Below are positions 51,974 through 61,125 of a stretch of DNA of 64,000 nucleotides, piece after piece. A program made the position numbers and the translations under genes. The stretch lies in assembly GCA_018266355.1 (NCBI GenBank), contig JAFEAP010000029.1, positions 202,305-266,304 on the forward strand. Reading direction: 5' to 3'. The stretch is from Bdellovibrionales bacterium. GTDB lineage: Bacteria; Bdellovibrionota; UBA1018. The notes beneath the pieces are model-generated. The model saw nothing but the letters and a program-made list of their open reading frames with translations, was not told the DNA's origin and did no database searches. Positions within the stretch are counted from its first letter, which is position 1. Each line of letters opens with the position of its first letter.

Positions 51974-54900
51974 ATGCGATTAACTTCACGTTCGGTTTTC
52001 CAAATCTTTGGATTTTCGTTCGTCCTCGCCTCGGCGGGGGTCGGCTGCGTGCCTACGGACGTACCGCTCACGACGGATTCGAATTCGACCACCGTCGTGA
52101 ACCAATCGTTCGGCCTCACTTCGGCGAATACCGTCGGCGCGACGAAGGTGAAGCTCACCTGGAACGCATCCACGGACGCGACCACGGTCGCGTACAACAT
52201 CTACGACGTCACGCTCTTCTTCAGCCCGCGCCTCATTAAGACCGTCCCGGCGCCGGCGACCTTCACGACGCTCACCGGCCTCGCGAACGCGTCCTACTAT
52301 TCCTTCCGCGTCCGCGCGGCCGACTCGAAGAACAAGGAAGACACGAACACGAATGACCGCGGCGCGATCCCGTACGCCGGCATCACGACCGCGACGGTGA
52401 CGAGCAGCACCTCGGCCACGGTCGACTTCAACGACGGATCGAACGCCGACGAGATCGACATCTACTGTAAGACTCCGACCGACACCGACTACTCGCTCTA
52501 CAAGCGCGTGACGAACGTGAATCTCACGTCGGCGAACCTCACCGGCCTCGTCTCGGGCACGAGCTACACCTGCCGCGCTTCGCTCCTCATCGGGACTTTC
52601 AACGACGACAACACGAACACCGTGACCTTCATCCCGATCGGTCAAGCGACCCAAATGGTCTTCGACTCCCAGCCGGGCTCGTCGACCGCGGGCGCGCCGC
52701 TCTCCACCCAGCCGGTGGTGAAGATCCTCGACGCGAACAATAACGTCGTCACCGCCGGTCCGGACGCGACCGCGCTCGTGACGATCGCCGTTTCCGCCTC
52801 CTCGCCGACGATCGGCACCGTCCGCGGCACCGCGACGGTCGCCGCCGTGAAGGGCGTCGCGACCTTTTCCGGGATCAACCTCCAAGAAGCGGGGATCAAG
52901 ATCCTCACCGCTTCGAAGAACGATACCTCGGGGCAAACTTACGGCTCCGGCGTGCTCACCGTCGACTCGAACCAGTTCACGATTTCCGCCGGAACCGTCT
53001 CGGCGTCGAATTCCACGATCGTCGCGACCCCGGCCGGTCCGCTCGTCGCGAACGGCACCTCCTCCTATAACGTCGCGATCACGCTCGCCGACCAGTACGG
53101 CAACCCGATCTCGGGCGTGAAACCCCAGTTCAGCTCGACGATCTCCGCCGACTCGATCACCCAGCCGGCGGTGAACACGAACGCCGCGGGCACGAGCTCC
53201 GGTTCGCTCGCGAGCACCGTCGCCGGAACGCGGATCCTCGCGATCTCCTCGCCGGCGGGCCTCACTTCCGTCGCGACCTCGGTCCAGTTCGTTCCGGGTC
53301 CGGCGACGAAACTCGCCTTCGTCCAGCAACCTTCGAACGCCCCGGCCGGCGTCGGTTCGATGGCCGACTTCCAGGTCGCCGTCGAAGACGCCCAGGGAAA
53401 CGTCGTTACCACCGGTTCCTCGTCGACCGCGAGCGTGACTTCGTCGATCTTCGTGAATCCGGGCGCGGGAACGCTCTCGGGCACGACGACGGTCGCCGCC
53501 GTGAACGGGGTCGCGACCTTCTCGGGTCTCGGTATCAACAAGATCGGCACCGGTTATAAACTCGCCGCGAACTCCGCGCCGCTCGCCGTCGCGTATTCGA
53601 ACGCGTTCAACATCACCGCCGGCGTCCCGGCGAAGATCGGCATCACGGGTCCCGCGACCGTGCTCTCCGGCACGTGCAGCACCGCGATCACGATCCAACT
53701 CCAGGACATGGCCGGCAACGCCGCGAACGCGACGGCGAACACCACGATCAATCTCTCGGGTCTCGGCTCCGCCCAGCTCTTCACCTCGAGCGCGTGCGCT
53801 GGCGCCCCCGTCGCCGCTTCGATCATCTTCACGACCGGCTCGAACACCAAGACTTACTACATCAAGGACAACAAGGCCGAGTCGATCGGGTTCACGGCGA
53901 CCGATCCGGCGTCGATCATGGCCACCGGCGCGCTCGCCGTCGCCTTCAGCCCGGCGCAGCTCACGATGACCGGCCCGGCGAACGTCGTCGCGGGTCAATG
54001 CTCGACGGCATTCGCGATCTCGACCGCCGGCGCCGACGGGACGGTCGGACCGGCCCCGGTCGCGATCCCGATCACGATCACCGGCTTCTCCGGCACGAGC
54101 GCGGCGTTCTACTCGGACGCGGCTTGCACGTCCGTCGTCACCCTCGCGGGCTACTCGCTCGCCGCGGGCTCCTCGACGACGAACCTCTACTTGAAGGACA
54201 ATAAGGCGGAGAGCCTCAGCATCTCCGTCGGCGACCCGGCGGGCGTGATCACGACGTCGACCGCGCCGGTCCAGATCACCGTGGATCCTTCGAATATCGA
54301 CTTCACTTCGAGCGTCACGAGCGTCGTCGCCGGGGTTTGCTCTCCGGCTTTCACCGTAACTTTGAAGGACGCCGCCGGAAATAGCGTCGCCGCGACTTCG
54401 GTCTTGGGCCTCAAGATGAACGGTCTCACCGGCTCTTCCGGTAATTTCTATACCTCTCCTTCGTGCGGTGGCGCCCCGATCGGCTCGAACGTGACGATTC
54501 CGCAGAGCGCGACTTCCGCGACGATCTACTTCAAGGACAACGCCGCCGAGACGCTGCACCTCTACGTCTCGGATCCGGCGGCGAACCTCGCGAACTCGCA
54601 GACGATCAACCTCGGCGTTTCGCCGTCGGCCCTCTCGATCACCGCGCCGGCCGCCGGCAGCGCGAAGTCCTCGGTTTGCGCGGGTCCGTTCACGATCAAT
54701 ACCCTCGACGGCGCCGCCGCCGTCACCGCCGCGATCACGCCGATCACCGTCGACCTCTCCGGCCAGGGCGCGGCGGGCTACTACTATTCGGACAGCGGGT
54801 GTACCTCTTCGGTCAGCTCCTTCGTCTTCTCCGCCGGCGAAAGCGCGAAGACGTTCTACTTCGTCGGCCTCTCGCCGACGAACGCGTCGCCGCTCACCCT

Positions 54901-57775
54901 GCGGGCGGCCGATCATAACGCCGTCCTCACCGCGGGCACCGCGAGCTGGGGCATCACGGCCGCTCCGGCCTACATCGGCACGGCGGGCGCGCTCAGCTGG
55001 TTCCAAACGGGCAAGGTCGGGATCTCCTCGCGGATCGACGGTCCGACCTCGGTTTCTTACCTGCACTTCGATGCCCTCAAACAGTATCTCTACGTCGTCG
55101 ACAACGTGAACCACCGGATCCACAAGTACGATTACGTGAACCAGACCTACGTCGGATGGATCGGCGCGTGGTACAACAACGGCGGCATCGGTCCGGTCGG
55201 TTCGAACGTGAACCCGACCTTGAATGCCCAGTGCGTGAGCATGAGCCCGACGAAAGGGAACTACCAGGTTCCGGGTTGGTGCATCGGCGGTCAGAGCACC
55301 GCGGCCACCGGCAGTTGGTCCCCGACGAACGGTCACTTGATGTCTCCTCAGTCGATCGCGGACGACGGTTCCTTCATCTACGTCGTGAGCGGAAACGGCT
55401 GGTCGGTGAACAAGTACGACGCGACGACCGGCGCCTTCGTCGGGTACATCTCACGGATCGGCTCGACGGCGGCGAACGGGAACGCGGGCGGCTCGACGCT
55501 GGCCTCGGGCGTCGGCGTCTCGAACACCTGCAGTTCGACCGTCTCGGGCAACTTCAGCCCGGGCTGGTGCATCGGCGGGAACAACTACAACGCCTCGAAC
55601 CCCTTCGGCGCCGCTCCGGCGAATAAAGGCGACGGCGGCATGATCAACCCGCGCGCGATCGCGTACTCGCCGGCGTCGGAAAACGGCGTCGCGAACTACA
55701 TCTACGTGAGCTCGACCGGCATGATCAACCGCTACAACGCCGACACCGGCCAGTTCATGGGTTGGATCGGCGTCGTCGGTACGACGAATCCGACGGGCGC
55801 GGCGAGCGACGTCTCGAACACCTGCGCGACGACCGGAAACGGATCGCGGACGCCGGGCTGGTGCGTGGGCGGCCTCAGCTCCACGCTGAACGCGGGCACG
55901 AATCCGGGTGCGGTAAATAACCCGCTCGAGGTCTACGCCGACGGCGCGACGAACACCCTTTACGTCATGCATTCGGATAACAACGTCACGATCACGAAGT
56001 ATAACCTCGTGTCGGGGGCCTACCTCGGCTACGTGACGAACCTCGGATGGACCAGTCCGCAGCAGATGGCGACCGACGGCTCGCTCTTCTACGCCGCCGA
56101 TTCGAACCGCCTCCTGAAGTTCGATTCTACCGGGACGACTTACGGGTGGGCCGGGAAGGTGAACAACGCGAACTCGATGTCGGGGAACGCGGGCTGTTCG
56201 ACCCTCGTCCCGAACGCGAACACCCCGGGCTGGTGCTTGGGCGGTACCGCGAAAAACGGAATGGAAGAGCGCTCGTTCAACCAGCTCGCCGCGGTCGCCT
56301 ACGACGGCGCGGGGAACCTCATCACCGGCCAAGGCACGGCCTCGAGTTCTCTCCCGGTCATCAAGAAATTCGACTCTTCTACGGGGAATTACCTCGGTAC
56401 TCTCGCCCTGACCGGAGCGAGCCCGACGACCTGGTCGGCGAACCAGAGCTTCGCGGCTTACGACGGATTCGACGACGACTCGATGAGCCAGCCGGGCGGG
56501 TCTTGGGTCGACACGACGAACGGATTCCTCTACGTCACCGAGATCGGGAACGGCCGCGTGAAGAAGGTGAATCTCGCGACCGGCGCCACCGTGGGTTGGA
56601 TCGGCGGGATCGCCTCGTCGCCGACGGGAGGCGCGGCCGGTTGCGCGGGCGCGAACGCGTTCGGCTTCTCGCCGGGCTGGTGCTTAGGTTCGCTCCCGAA
56701 CCCGAGCTACCTCTGGAATACGATGATCCCGCAGGCGGTCGACGGCCTCATGCGGAACCCGATGGGCATCACGGGCGACGGCACTTATCTGTACGTCGCG
56801 GATTACGGTCTCCACCGGATCAACAAATTCAACATGTCCACCGGCGCCTCGATGGGATGGGTCGGTTATATTTCCTCGGCGCCGACGGGCGGCGCGGTCG
56901 GGTGCAACGGCGCGAGCGGCGTCACGCCGGGCTGGTGCACGGGCGGTATTTCCACAGCGAACAACACGGTTTCGGGCGGTCTCTATAACCCGACCTACCT
57001 CACGTTCGCGGCCGGGAACATCTTCGTCGTGAACCGCGGGAACCACCGGATCGATTCTTTCAACGCGACGACCGGCGCGTACAACGGATGGATCGGAGCG
57101 GTGAACACCGCGCCGTCCGGCGGTTGTACCACCGCGACGGTGACCGCGGGCTATCAAGTTTCGACCTCGGGTTGGTGTACGGGCGGTCTCTCTCGGGCAT
57201 CTATCGGCGGAACGATGGACAAGGGCGGCGGATTCTACTTCTACGACGGCCGCGACGGCATCACCACCGACGGAACGTACCTCTACGTCGCGAACAGCGG
57301 GAACTCGCGGATCGACAAGATCTCCCTCGCGGGCGCTTACATCGGGTCGACATCGACTCGTCCGGACGCGAACTATTCGGTTTCCTGGACGAACAACGCG
57401 ACGACGCTCGCAACGTTCTATAGCTGGGTTTCGAACGCCCCGATGGGTATTTGGACCGGAGGAACCTACATCTACGGCGCGGCTTATAATCCGTCAGGCA
57501 CCGGCGGCGCGGGCTACATCGTGTTCAAACTCGATAAGACGAGCGGGAACATGATCGGCTGGCAGGGCAACGTCGGCACCCAGCCGACGGGCGGCGATAC
57601 CGGCTGTTCGAGCACGGCGCCGAGTACGGCGACCCCCGGTTGGTGCCAAGGCGGAGCCGGCGCGGCCGGATACACGCTCGGAAAATTCAGCAATGCGACG
57701 TCCGTGTCGGGCGACGCGAATTTCATCTACGTGAACGACGAAGGGAACCATCGAGTCACTCGATTGCCGAAATAG
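51974..57775 (+). CDS. Giant surface lipoprotein: Fn3/Big-like domains, two-Cys domains, NHL-like propeller
   Basis: 1933 aa. N-terminus IFGFSFVLASAGVGC is a lipobox. In order: two Fn3-like domains (about 35-220), filamin/Big-like domains (about 224-550) with two copies of the VAAV-x-GVATFSG motif, four about 110-residue domains with two Cys each and the KDNKAES motif (555-998), then a propeller-like half (1000-1933) whose repeats carry Y-x-GW-I-G, then C and a nearby PGWCxGG or SGWCTGG motif eight times (about 55232-57650). NHL propellers bind proteins or sugars; the paired Cys suggest disulfide-locked loops. ATG 51974 is preferred for the lipobox; 51926 (ATG) is an alternative. No catalytic motif is visible, so I read it as an adhesin or scaffold. 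Confidence 0.88.
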   Translation: MRLTSRSVFQIFGFSFVLASAGVGCVPTDVPLTTDSNSTTVVNQSFGLTSANTVGATKVKLTWNASTDATTVAYNIYDVTLFFSPRLIKTVPAPATFTTLTGLANASYYSFRVRAADSKNKEDTNTNDRGAIPYAGITTATVTSSTSATVDFNDGSNADEIDIYCKTPTDTDYSLYKRVTNVNLTSANLTGLVSGTSYTCRASLLIGTFNDDNTNTVTFIPIGQATQMVFDSQPGSSTAGAPLSTQPVVKILDANNNVVTAGPDATALVTIAVSASSPTIGTVRGTATVAAVKGVATFSGINLQEAGIKILTASKNDTSGQTYGSGVLTVDSNQFTISAGTVSASNSTIVATPAGPLVANGTSSYNVAITLADQYGNPISGVKPQFSSTISADSITQPAVNTNAAGTSSGSLASTVAGTRILAISSPAGLTSVATSVQFVPGPATKLAFVQQPSNAPAGVGSMADFQVAVEDAQGNVVTTGSSSTASVTSSIFVNPGAGTLSGTTTVAAVNGVATFSGLGINKIGTGYKLAANSAPLAVAYSNAFNITAGVPAKIGITGPATVLSGTCSTAITIQLQDMAGNAANATANTTINLSGLGSAQLFTSSACAGAPVAASIIFTTGSNTKTYYIKDNKAESIGFTATDPASIMATGALAVAFSPAQLTMTGPANVVAGQCSTAFAISTAGADGTVGPAPVAIPITITGFSGTSAAFYSDAACTSVVTLAGYSLAAGSSTTNLYLKDNKAESLSISVGDPAGVITTSTAPVQITVDPSNIDFTSSVTSVVAGVCSPAFTVTLKDAAGNSVAATSVLGLKMNGLTGSSGNFYTSPSCGGAPIGSNVTIPQSATSATIYFKDNAAETLHLYVSDPAANLANSQTINLGVSPSALSITAPAAGSAKSSVCAGPFTINTLDGAAAVTAAITPITVDLSGQGAAGYYYSDSGCTSSVSSFVFSAGESAKTFYFVGLSPTNASPLTLRAADHNAVLTAGTASWGITAAPAYIGTAGALSWFQTGKVGISSRIDGPTSVSYLHFDALKQYLYVVDNVNHRIHKYDYVNQTYVGWIGAWYNNGGIGPVGSNVNPTLNAQCVSMSPTKGNYQVPGWCIGGQSTAATGSWSPTNGHLMSPQSIADDGSFIYVVSGNGWSVNKYDATTGAFVGYISRIGSTAANGNAGGSTLASGVGVSNTCSSTVSGNFSPGWCIGGNNYNASNPFGAAPANKGDGGMINPRAIAYSPASENGVANYIYVSSTGMINRYNADTGQFMGWIGVVGTTNPTGAASDVSNTCATTGNGSRTPGWCVGGLSSTLNAGTNPGAVNNPLEVYADGATNTLYVMHSDNNVTITKYNLVSGAYLGYVTNLGWTSPQQMATDGSLFYAADSNRLLKFDSTGTTYGWAGKVNNANSMSGNAGCSTLVPNANTPGWCLGGTAKNGMEERSFNQLAAVAYDGAGNLITGQGTASSSLPVIKKFDSSTGNYLGTLALTGASPTTWSANQSFAAYDGFDDDSMSQPGGSWVDTTNGFLYVTEIGNGRVKKVNLATGATVGWIGGIASSPTGGAAGCAGANAFGFSPGWCLGSLPNPSYLWNTMIPQAVDGLMRNPMGITGDGTYLYVADYGLHRINKFNMSTGASMGWVGYISSAPTGGAVGCNGASGVTPGWCTGGISTANNTVSGGLYNPTYLTFAAGNIFVVNRGNHRIDSFNATTGAYNGWIGAVNTAPSGGCTTATVTAGYQVSTSGWCTGGLSRASIGGTMDKGGGFYFYDGRDGITTDGTYLYVANSGNSRIDKISLAGAYIGSTSTRPDANYSVSWTNNATTLATFYSWVSNAPMGIWTGGTYIYGAAYNPSGTGGAGYIVFKLDKTSGNMIGWQGNVGTQPTGGDTGCSSTAPSTATPGWCQGGAGAAGYTLGKFSNATSVSGDANFIYVNDEGNHRVTRLPK

Positions 57776-57799
57776 TCCGTATGAGAAGGGAATAGTATC

Positions 57800-60700
57800 T
57801 TGCTCCGGGGGGAGAAAGTTACGCAGGTTTGGATAGCCGCGCTCACGCTGGCGTCCCTAACGGGATGTCATGTGGGCGGTTCCGCGTCCGGACTCACGCT
57901 TTCCCCGCAGATTTCCCCCTTCGTTCCGACGCCGACGATCGCCACTCCCGCGACGACGCCCTATTATTCCCGGAACAATTCCGAGACGATCACCGGGCTT
58001 TGCATGGAAGGGGATACCGTCGCCCTTTCCGGCGATTCGAACCAGTCGGTCAAATGCATCGGGTCCTCCTACAGCTTCACGGTGACCTCGGCCGTGGACG
58101 GCATTTTCAGCTATCTGATCACCCAGCGGGAGGGGACCGGCGTCTCCCTCCCGATCTCTTTCGTTTGGGTCCGGAAGACCAGCATTTCTCCCCCCACGCT
58201 GACTTCCCCCTCCGCGACGCCTTACTTCTCGGCGCTCGGCGCGATCTCGATCGCCGGGTCCTGCGAAGGCGGTGCCACGATCACGATCACCGGCGACGCG
58301 ACGACCTCGTCGCCGTGTTCGTCCTCGAGTTTCGCGATCAACGTTCCGAAGATCGCGGACGGCGATTACAATTTCACGGTCACCCAGTCCGATCCGGCGG
58401 GTAACTCGGCCAGCACTTCCGTCACCTGGAAAAAGCACGCGCTCGCTCTCTCCCCCGCGGGCGCGTCCTTGGTCGTGGCGACGGACCAGGTATTCACTCC
58501 CTCGGGCGGCTCCGGAGTGTATACACTTTCGATCCTCACGAACAATTCGGGAGGATCCCTGAACGCCGCCACGAAGACGTACACGACCGGAACGGTCGCG
58601 GCCGTCACGGACACGATCCGGGTCACCGACTCGCTCGGATCGACGGTGGACGTCGCCGTCACCACGGTCGCCGGAGCGGCAGATCACCTCGAGCCGACGC
58701 TCGGGGACGCCCAAAACGCGACCGTCGGCACCTACTTCACGGACAACGTGAAGGTGAGGGTCGTCGACCGGTACGGAAACCCGATCGCGTCGGTTCCGCT
58801 CTTCTTCAACCTGTACGCCGGCGACAGCATCCTCACGAGCTCGCCGGTCCAGGTCTCGAGCGCGGCCGGCTACGCCCAGGTCACCGTCCGGGCGGGTCAC
58901 GAGTCTCCGACGGCGCTTCTCGAGGTCGCGCCGCTCTCCGGAGTGCTACCGGACCTCGCGGGCAGCGGAAACGCGACGCTCGTCTTCAACGAAGCGATCG
59001 ATTCCTTCGGAATCGGGACGTTCGGATCGAGCTATGCCACCGGGTCCTCGCCGGGTCCGATGATCATCACCGACCTGAACGGCGACGGGAAGAAAGACAT
59101 CGTCATCCTGAATACCGGAGACGGGAACCTCGGAGTGTACCTGAACCGCGGCAGCGGGCTTTACTCGGCGAAGGTCGTTTATTCGACTTGCGCCGGATCG
59201 AACGGCATCGCCGCCGGCGATTTCAACGGCGACGGCTATGTCGACTTCGCAGTGGCGTGCGGCGGTTCGGACGCGATCAGTATCCTTCGCGGGAACGGGG
59301 ACGGCACGCTCCTCGCCGCGATGACGTTCTCGACGGCGACCGACGCTCCTTCGCCGATCGGCGTCGTCGCGTACGACTTCACCGGCGACGGAAAGCTCGA
59401 CCTCGCGGTGGCTTCCTCGGGCGGCAGCGTCCTCGCGCTCTACCCCGGCAACGGCAACGCGACGTTCGGCGCCCCGACGACCTTCGCGACCGGCGTGTCG
59501 CCGAACGCGATCGAAATGGGCGACTTCGACAAGAACGGGAAGATGGACGTCGCGGTCGCGAACTCGGGCGATAGCTCGCTCAGCGTCTTTCTGAACGACG
59601 GGATGGGCGGTTTCGCCCCGGCGGTGAACTACGGTACCGGCTCGAATCCGCTCGCGATCGCTGTCGCGGACTTCGACGGCGACACCTATCCGGACATCGC
59701 GGTCCTGAATAATTTCGACGGCAGCGTCAGCGTTTTCGTCAACGACCAAACCGGCGCGTTCGGCTCCCCCCAGCTCGCGTCGACCGGAGTCGGGCCGACG
59801 GCGCTGAAGGCGGCCGACTTCGACGGCGACGGAAAGGTCGATCTCGCCGTCACGAACGGAGCGGACAACACGCTCTACATCCTGTTCGGGGACGGCAACG
59901 GGCTGTTCTCGAACACGACGTCCTATCCGACGGCGTCGAATCCGACCTCGCTCGCGCTCGCCGACGGAAACGGCGACGCGGTGACCGATCTCTACGTCGG
60001 AAACTCGGGAGCGAGCACCGTCCAGTTCATCCCGGGCCGGGCCGGAGGACTCTTCGGGTTCTCGTCTCCGGTGGGACTGAATCCCTCCGCCGTCGTCCAC
60101 GGCGATTTCAACGGCGACGGAAAGGAAGACCTCGCGGTCGTGAATTACGACTCGAAGACGGTGACGATCCTCCTCGGAGCGGGAAACGGCCTCTTCGTCG
60201 CGGGTACGCCGCTCGTGACGGCGAACGCTCCGGCCGCCGCGGCGGTCTTCGACTTCGACCGGGACGGATACCTCGATCTCGTCGTCGCGAATTCCGGATC
60301 GGCCACCGTCAGCGTCTTCCTCGGCAAAGGCGACGGCACGTTCCAGGTGCGCTCCGACTACGCCACCGGTTCGGGTCCGGACGCGATCGCGATCCAGGAC
60401 TTCGATCGCGACGGGAACTACGACCTCGCGATCGCGAACGGGAACAGCAACTCCGTGAGCTTGCTGCGCGGAGTGGGGGACGGGACCTTCCTCGCGAAGA
60501 CGGACTCGCCGACCGGCTCGAACCCGATTTCGATCGTCGCCGTCGACCTGAACGGAGACAAGCGGATCGACCTCGTGACGAGCGATTCGGGCGACGCGAC
60601 GGTGAGCGTCCTCCTCGGAAACGGGGACGGGACCTTCCAAGGACGGGTCGCATACGGAACCGCCGCTTCGCCGACCGTGATGGCCGCGGGCGACTTCAAC

Positions 60701-61066
60701 GGCGACGGCCGCCGGGATATCGCGGTCATTTCCCCTCCGACCGGAGTGGTGAGCATCCTCCTCGGGAACGGGGACGGTTCGCTCAAGGTCCACGACGACT
60801 ACTCGGTCGGTTCGACGCCGGCCGGCCTCGTCGTCGGCGACTTCAACGGCGACCGCAAGGTCGACCTCGCGGTTTCGAACGGGAGCTCGAATACGCTCAC
60901 GATCCTCCTCGGAGCGGGGAACGGGACCTACAATTCGAGCGTGACTTACGACACTTTCGCGATCGTGAACGCGATCACTTCGGGAGACTACAACGGCGAC
61001 GGAAAGATCGATCTGGCGATCATCGACGGATCGAACAACGGCGTCCAACTTTGGTTAGGAAACTGA
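57800..61066 (+). CDS. Surface lipoprotein with 14 FG-GAP/VCBS repeats
   Basis: 1088 aa from a TTG at 57800, the only usable start before the lipobox (LTLASLTGC). Residues about 40-195 are two Ig-like domains with Cys pairs, followed by two more beta-sandwich domains to about residue 400. From about 427 to the end there are 14 repeats with the calcium loop D-x-(N/D)-x-D-G-x-x-D followed by an IA-V or LA-V strand (DLNGDGKKDIVIL first, DYNGDGKIDLAII last). FG-GAP repeats form seven-bladed integrin-type propellers, so 14 fits two such propellers in a row. Repeats 5 and 7 deviate (DFDGDTYPD, DGNGDAVTD). AAGGGA precedes the TTG. Role likely in calcium-dependent adhesion. Confidence 0.9.
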   Translation: MLRGEKVTQVWIAALTLASLTGCHVGGSASGLTLSPQISPFVPTPTIATPATTPYYSRNNSETITGLCMEGDTVALSGDSNQSVKCIGSSYSFTVTSAVDGIFSYLITQREGTGVSLPISFVWVRKTSISPPTLTSPSATPYFSALGAISIAGSCEGGATITITGDATTSSPCSSSSFAINVPKIADGDYNFTVTQSDPAGNSASTSVTWKKHALALSPAGASLVVATDQVFTPSGGSGVYTLSILTNNSGGSLNAATKTYTTGTVAAVTDTIRVTDSLGSTVDVAVTTVAGAADHLEPTLGDAQNATVGTYFTDNVKVRVVDRYGNPIASVPLFFNLYAGDSILTSSPVQVSSAAGYAQVTVRAGHESPTALLEVAPLSGVLPDLAGSGNATLVFNEAIDSFGIGTFGSSYATGSSPGPMIITDLNGDGKKDIVILNTGDGNLGVYLNRGSGLYSAKVVYSTCAGSNGIAAGDFNGDGYVDFAVACGGSDAISILRGNGDGTLLAAMTFSTATDAPSPIGVVAYDFTGDGKLDLAVASSGGSVLALYPGNGNATFGAPTTFATGVSPNAIEMGDFDKNGKMDVAVANSGDSSLSVFLNDGMGGFAPAVNYGTGSNPLAIAVADFDGDTYPDIAVLNNFDGSVSVFVNDQTGAFGSPQLASTGVGPTALKAADFDGDGKVDLAVTNGADNTLYILFGDGNGLFSNTTSYPTASNPTSLALADGNGDAVTDLYVGNSGASTVQFIPGRAGGLFGFSSPVGLNPSAVVHGDFNGDGKEDLAVVNYDSKTVTILLGAGNGLFVAGTPLVTANAPAAAAVFDFDRDGYLDLVVANSGSATVSVFLGKGDGTFQVRSDYATGSGPDAIAIQDFDRDGNYDLAIANGNSNSVSLLRGVGDGTFLAKTDSPTGSNPISIVAVDLNGDKRIDLVTSDSGDATVSVLLGNGDGTFQGRVAYGTAASPTVMAAGDFNGDGRRDIAVISPPTGVVSILLGNGDGSLKVHDDYSVGSTPAGLVVGDFNGDRKVDLAVSNGSSNTLTILLGAGNGTYNSSVTYDTFAIVNAITSGDYNGDGKIDLAIIDGSNNGVQLWLGN

Positions 61067-61125
61067 CGGTCGAATACGATTTGAGTCCGTAAAACTAGGC
61101 AGCCTTAAGCGGTTCGTTGGTGGAT

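Noticed and set aside
51986..55336. An 1116-aa open frame on the minus strand within the NHL lipoprotein gene
   Set aside because: Composition is almost all Arg, Gly, Asp and Val with no domains; it mirrors the codon bias of the real plus-strand gene.
58946..61048. A 700-aa open frame opposite the FG-GAP repeats
   Set aside because: Antisense of repeated D-G-D loops; no independent signal or start site.
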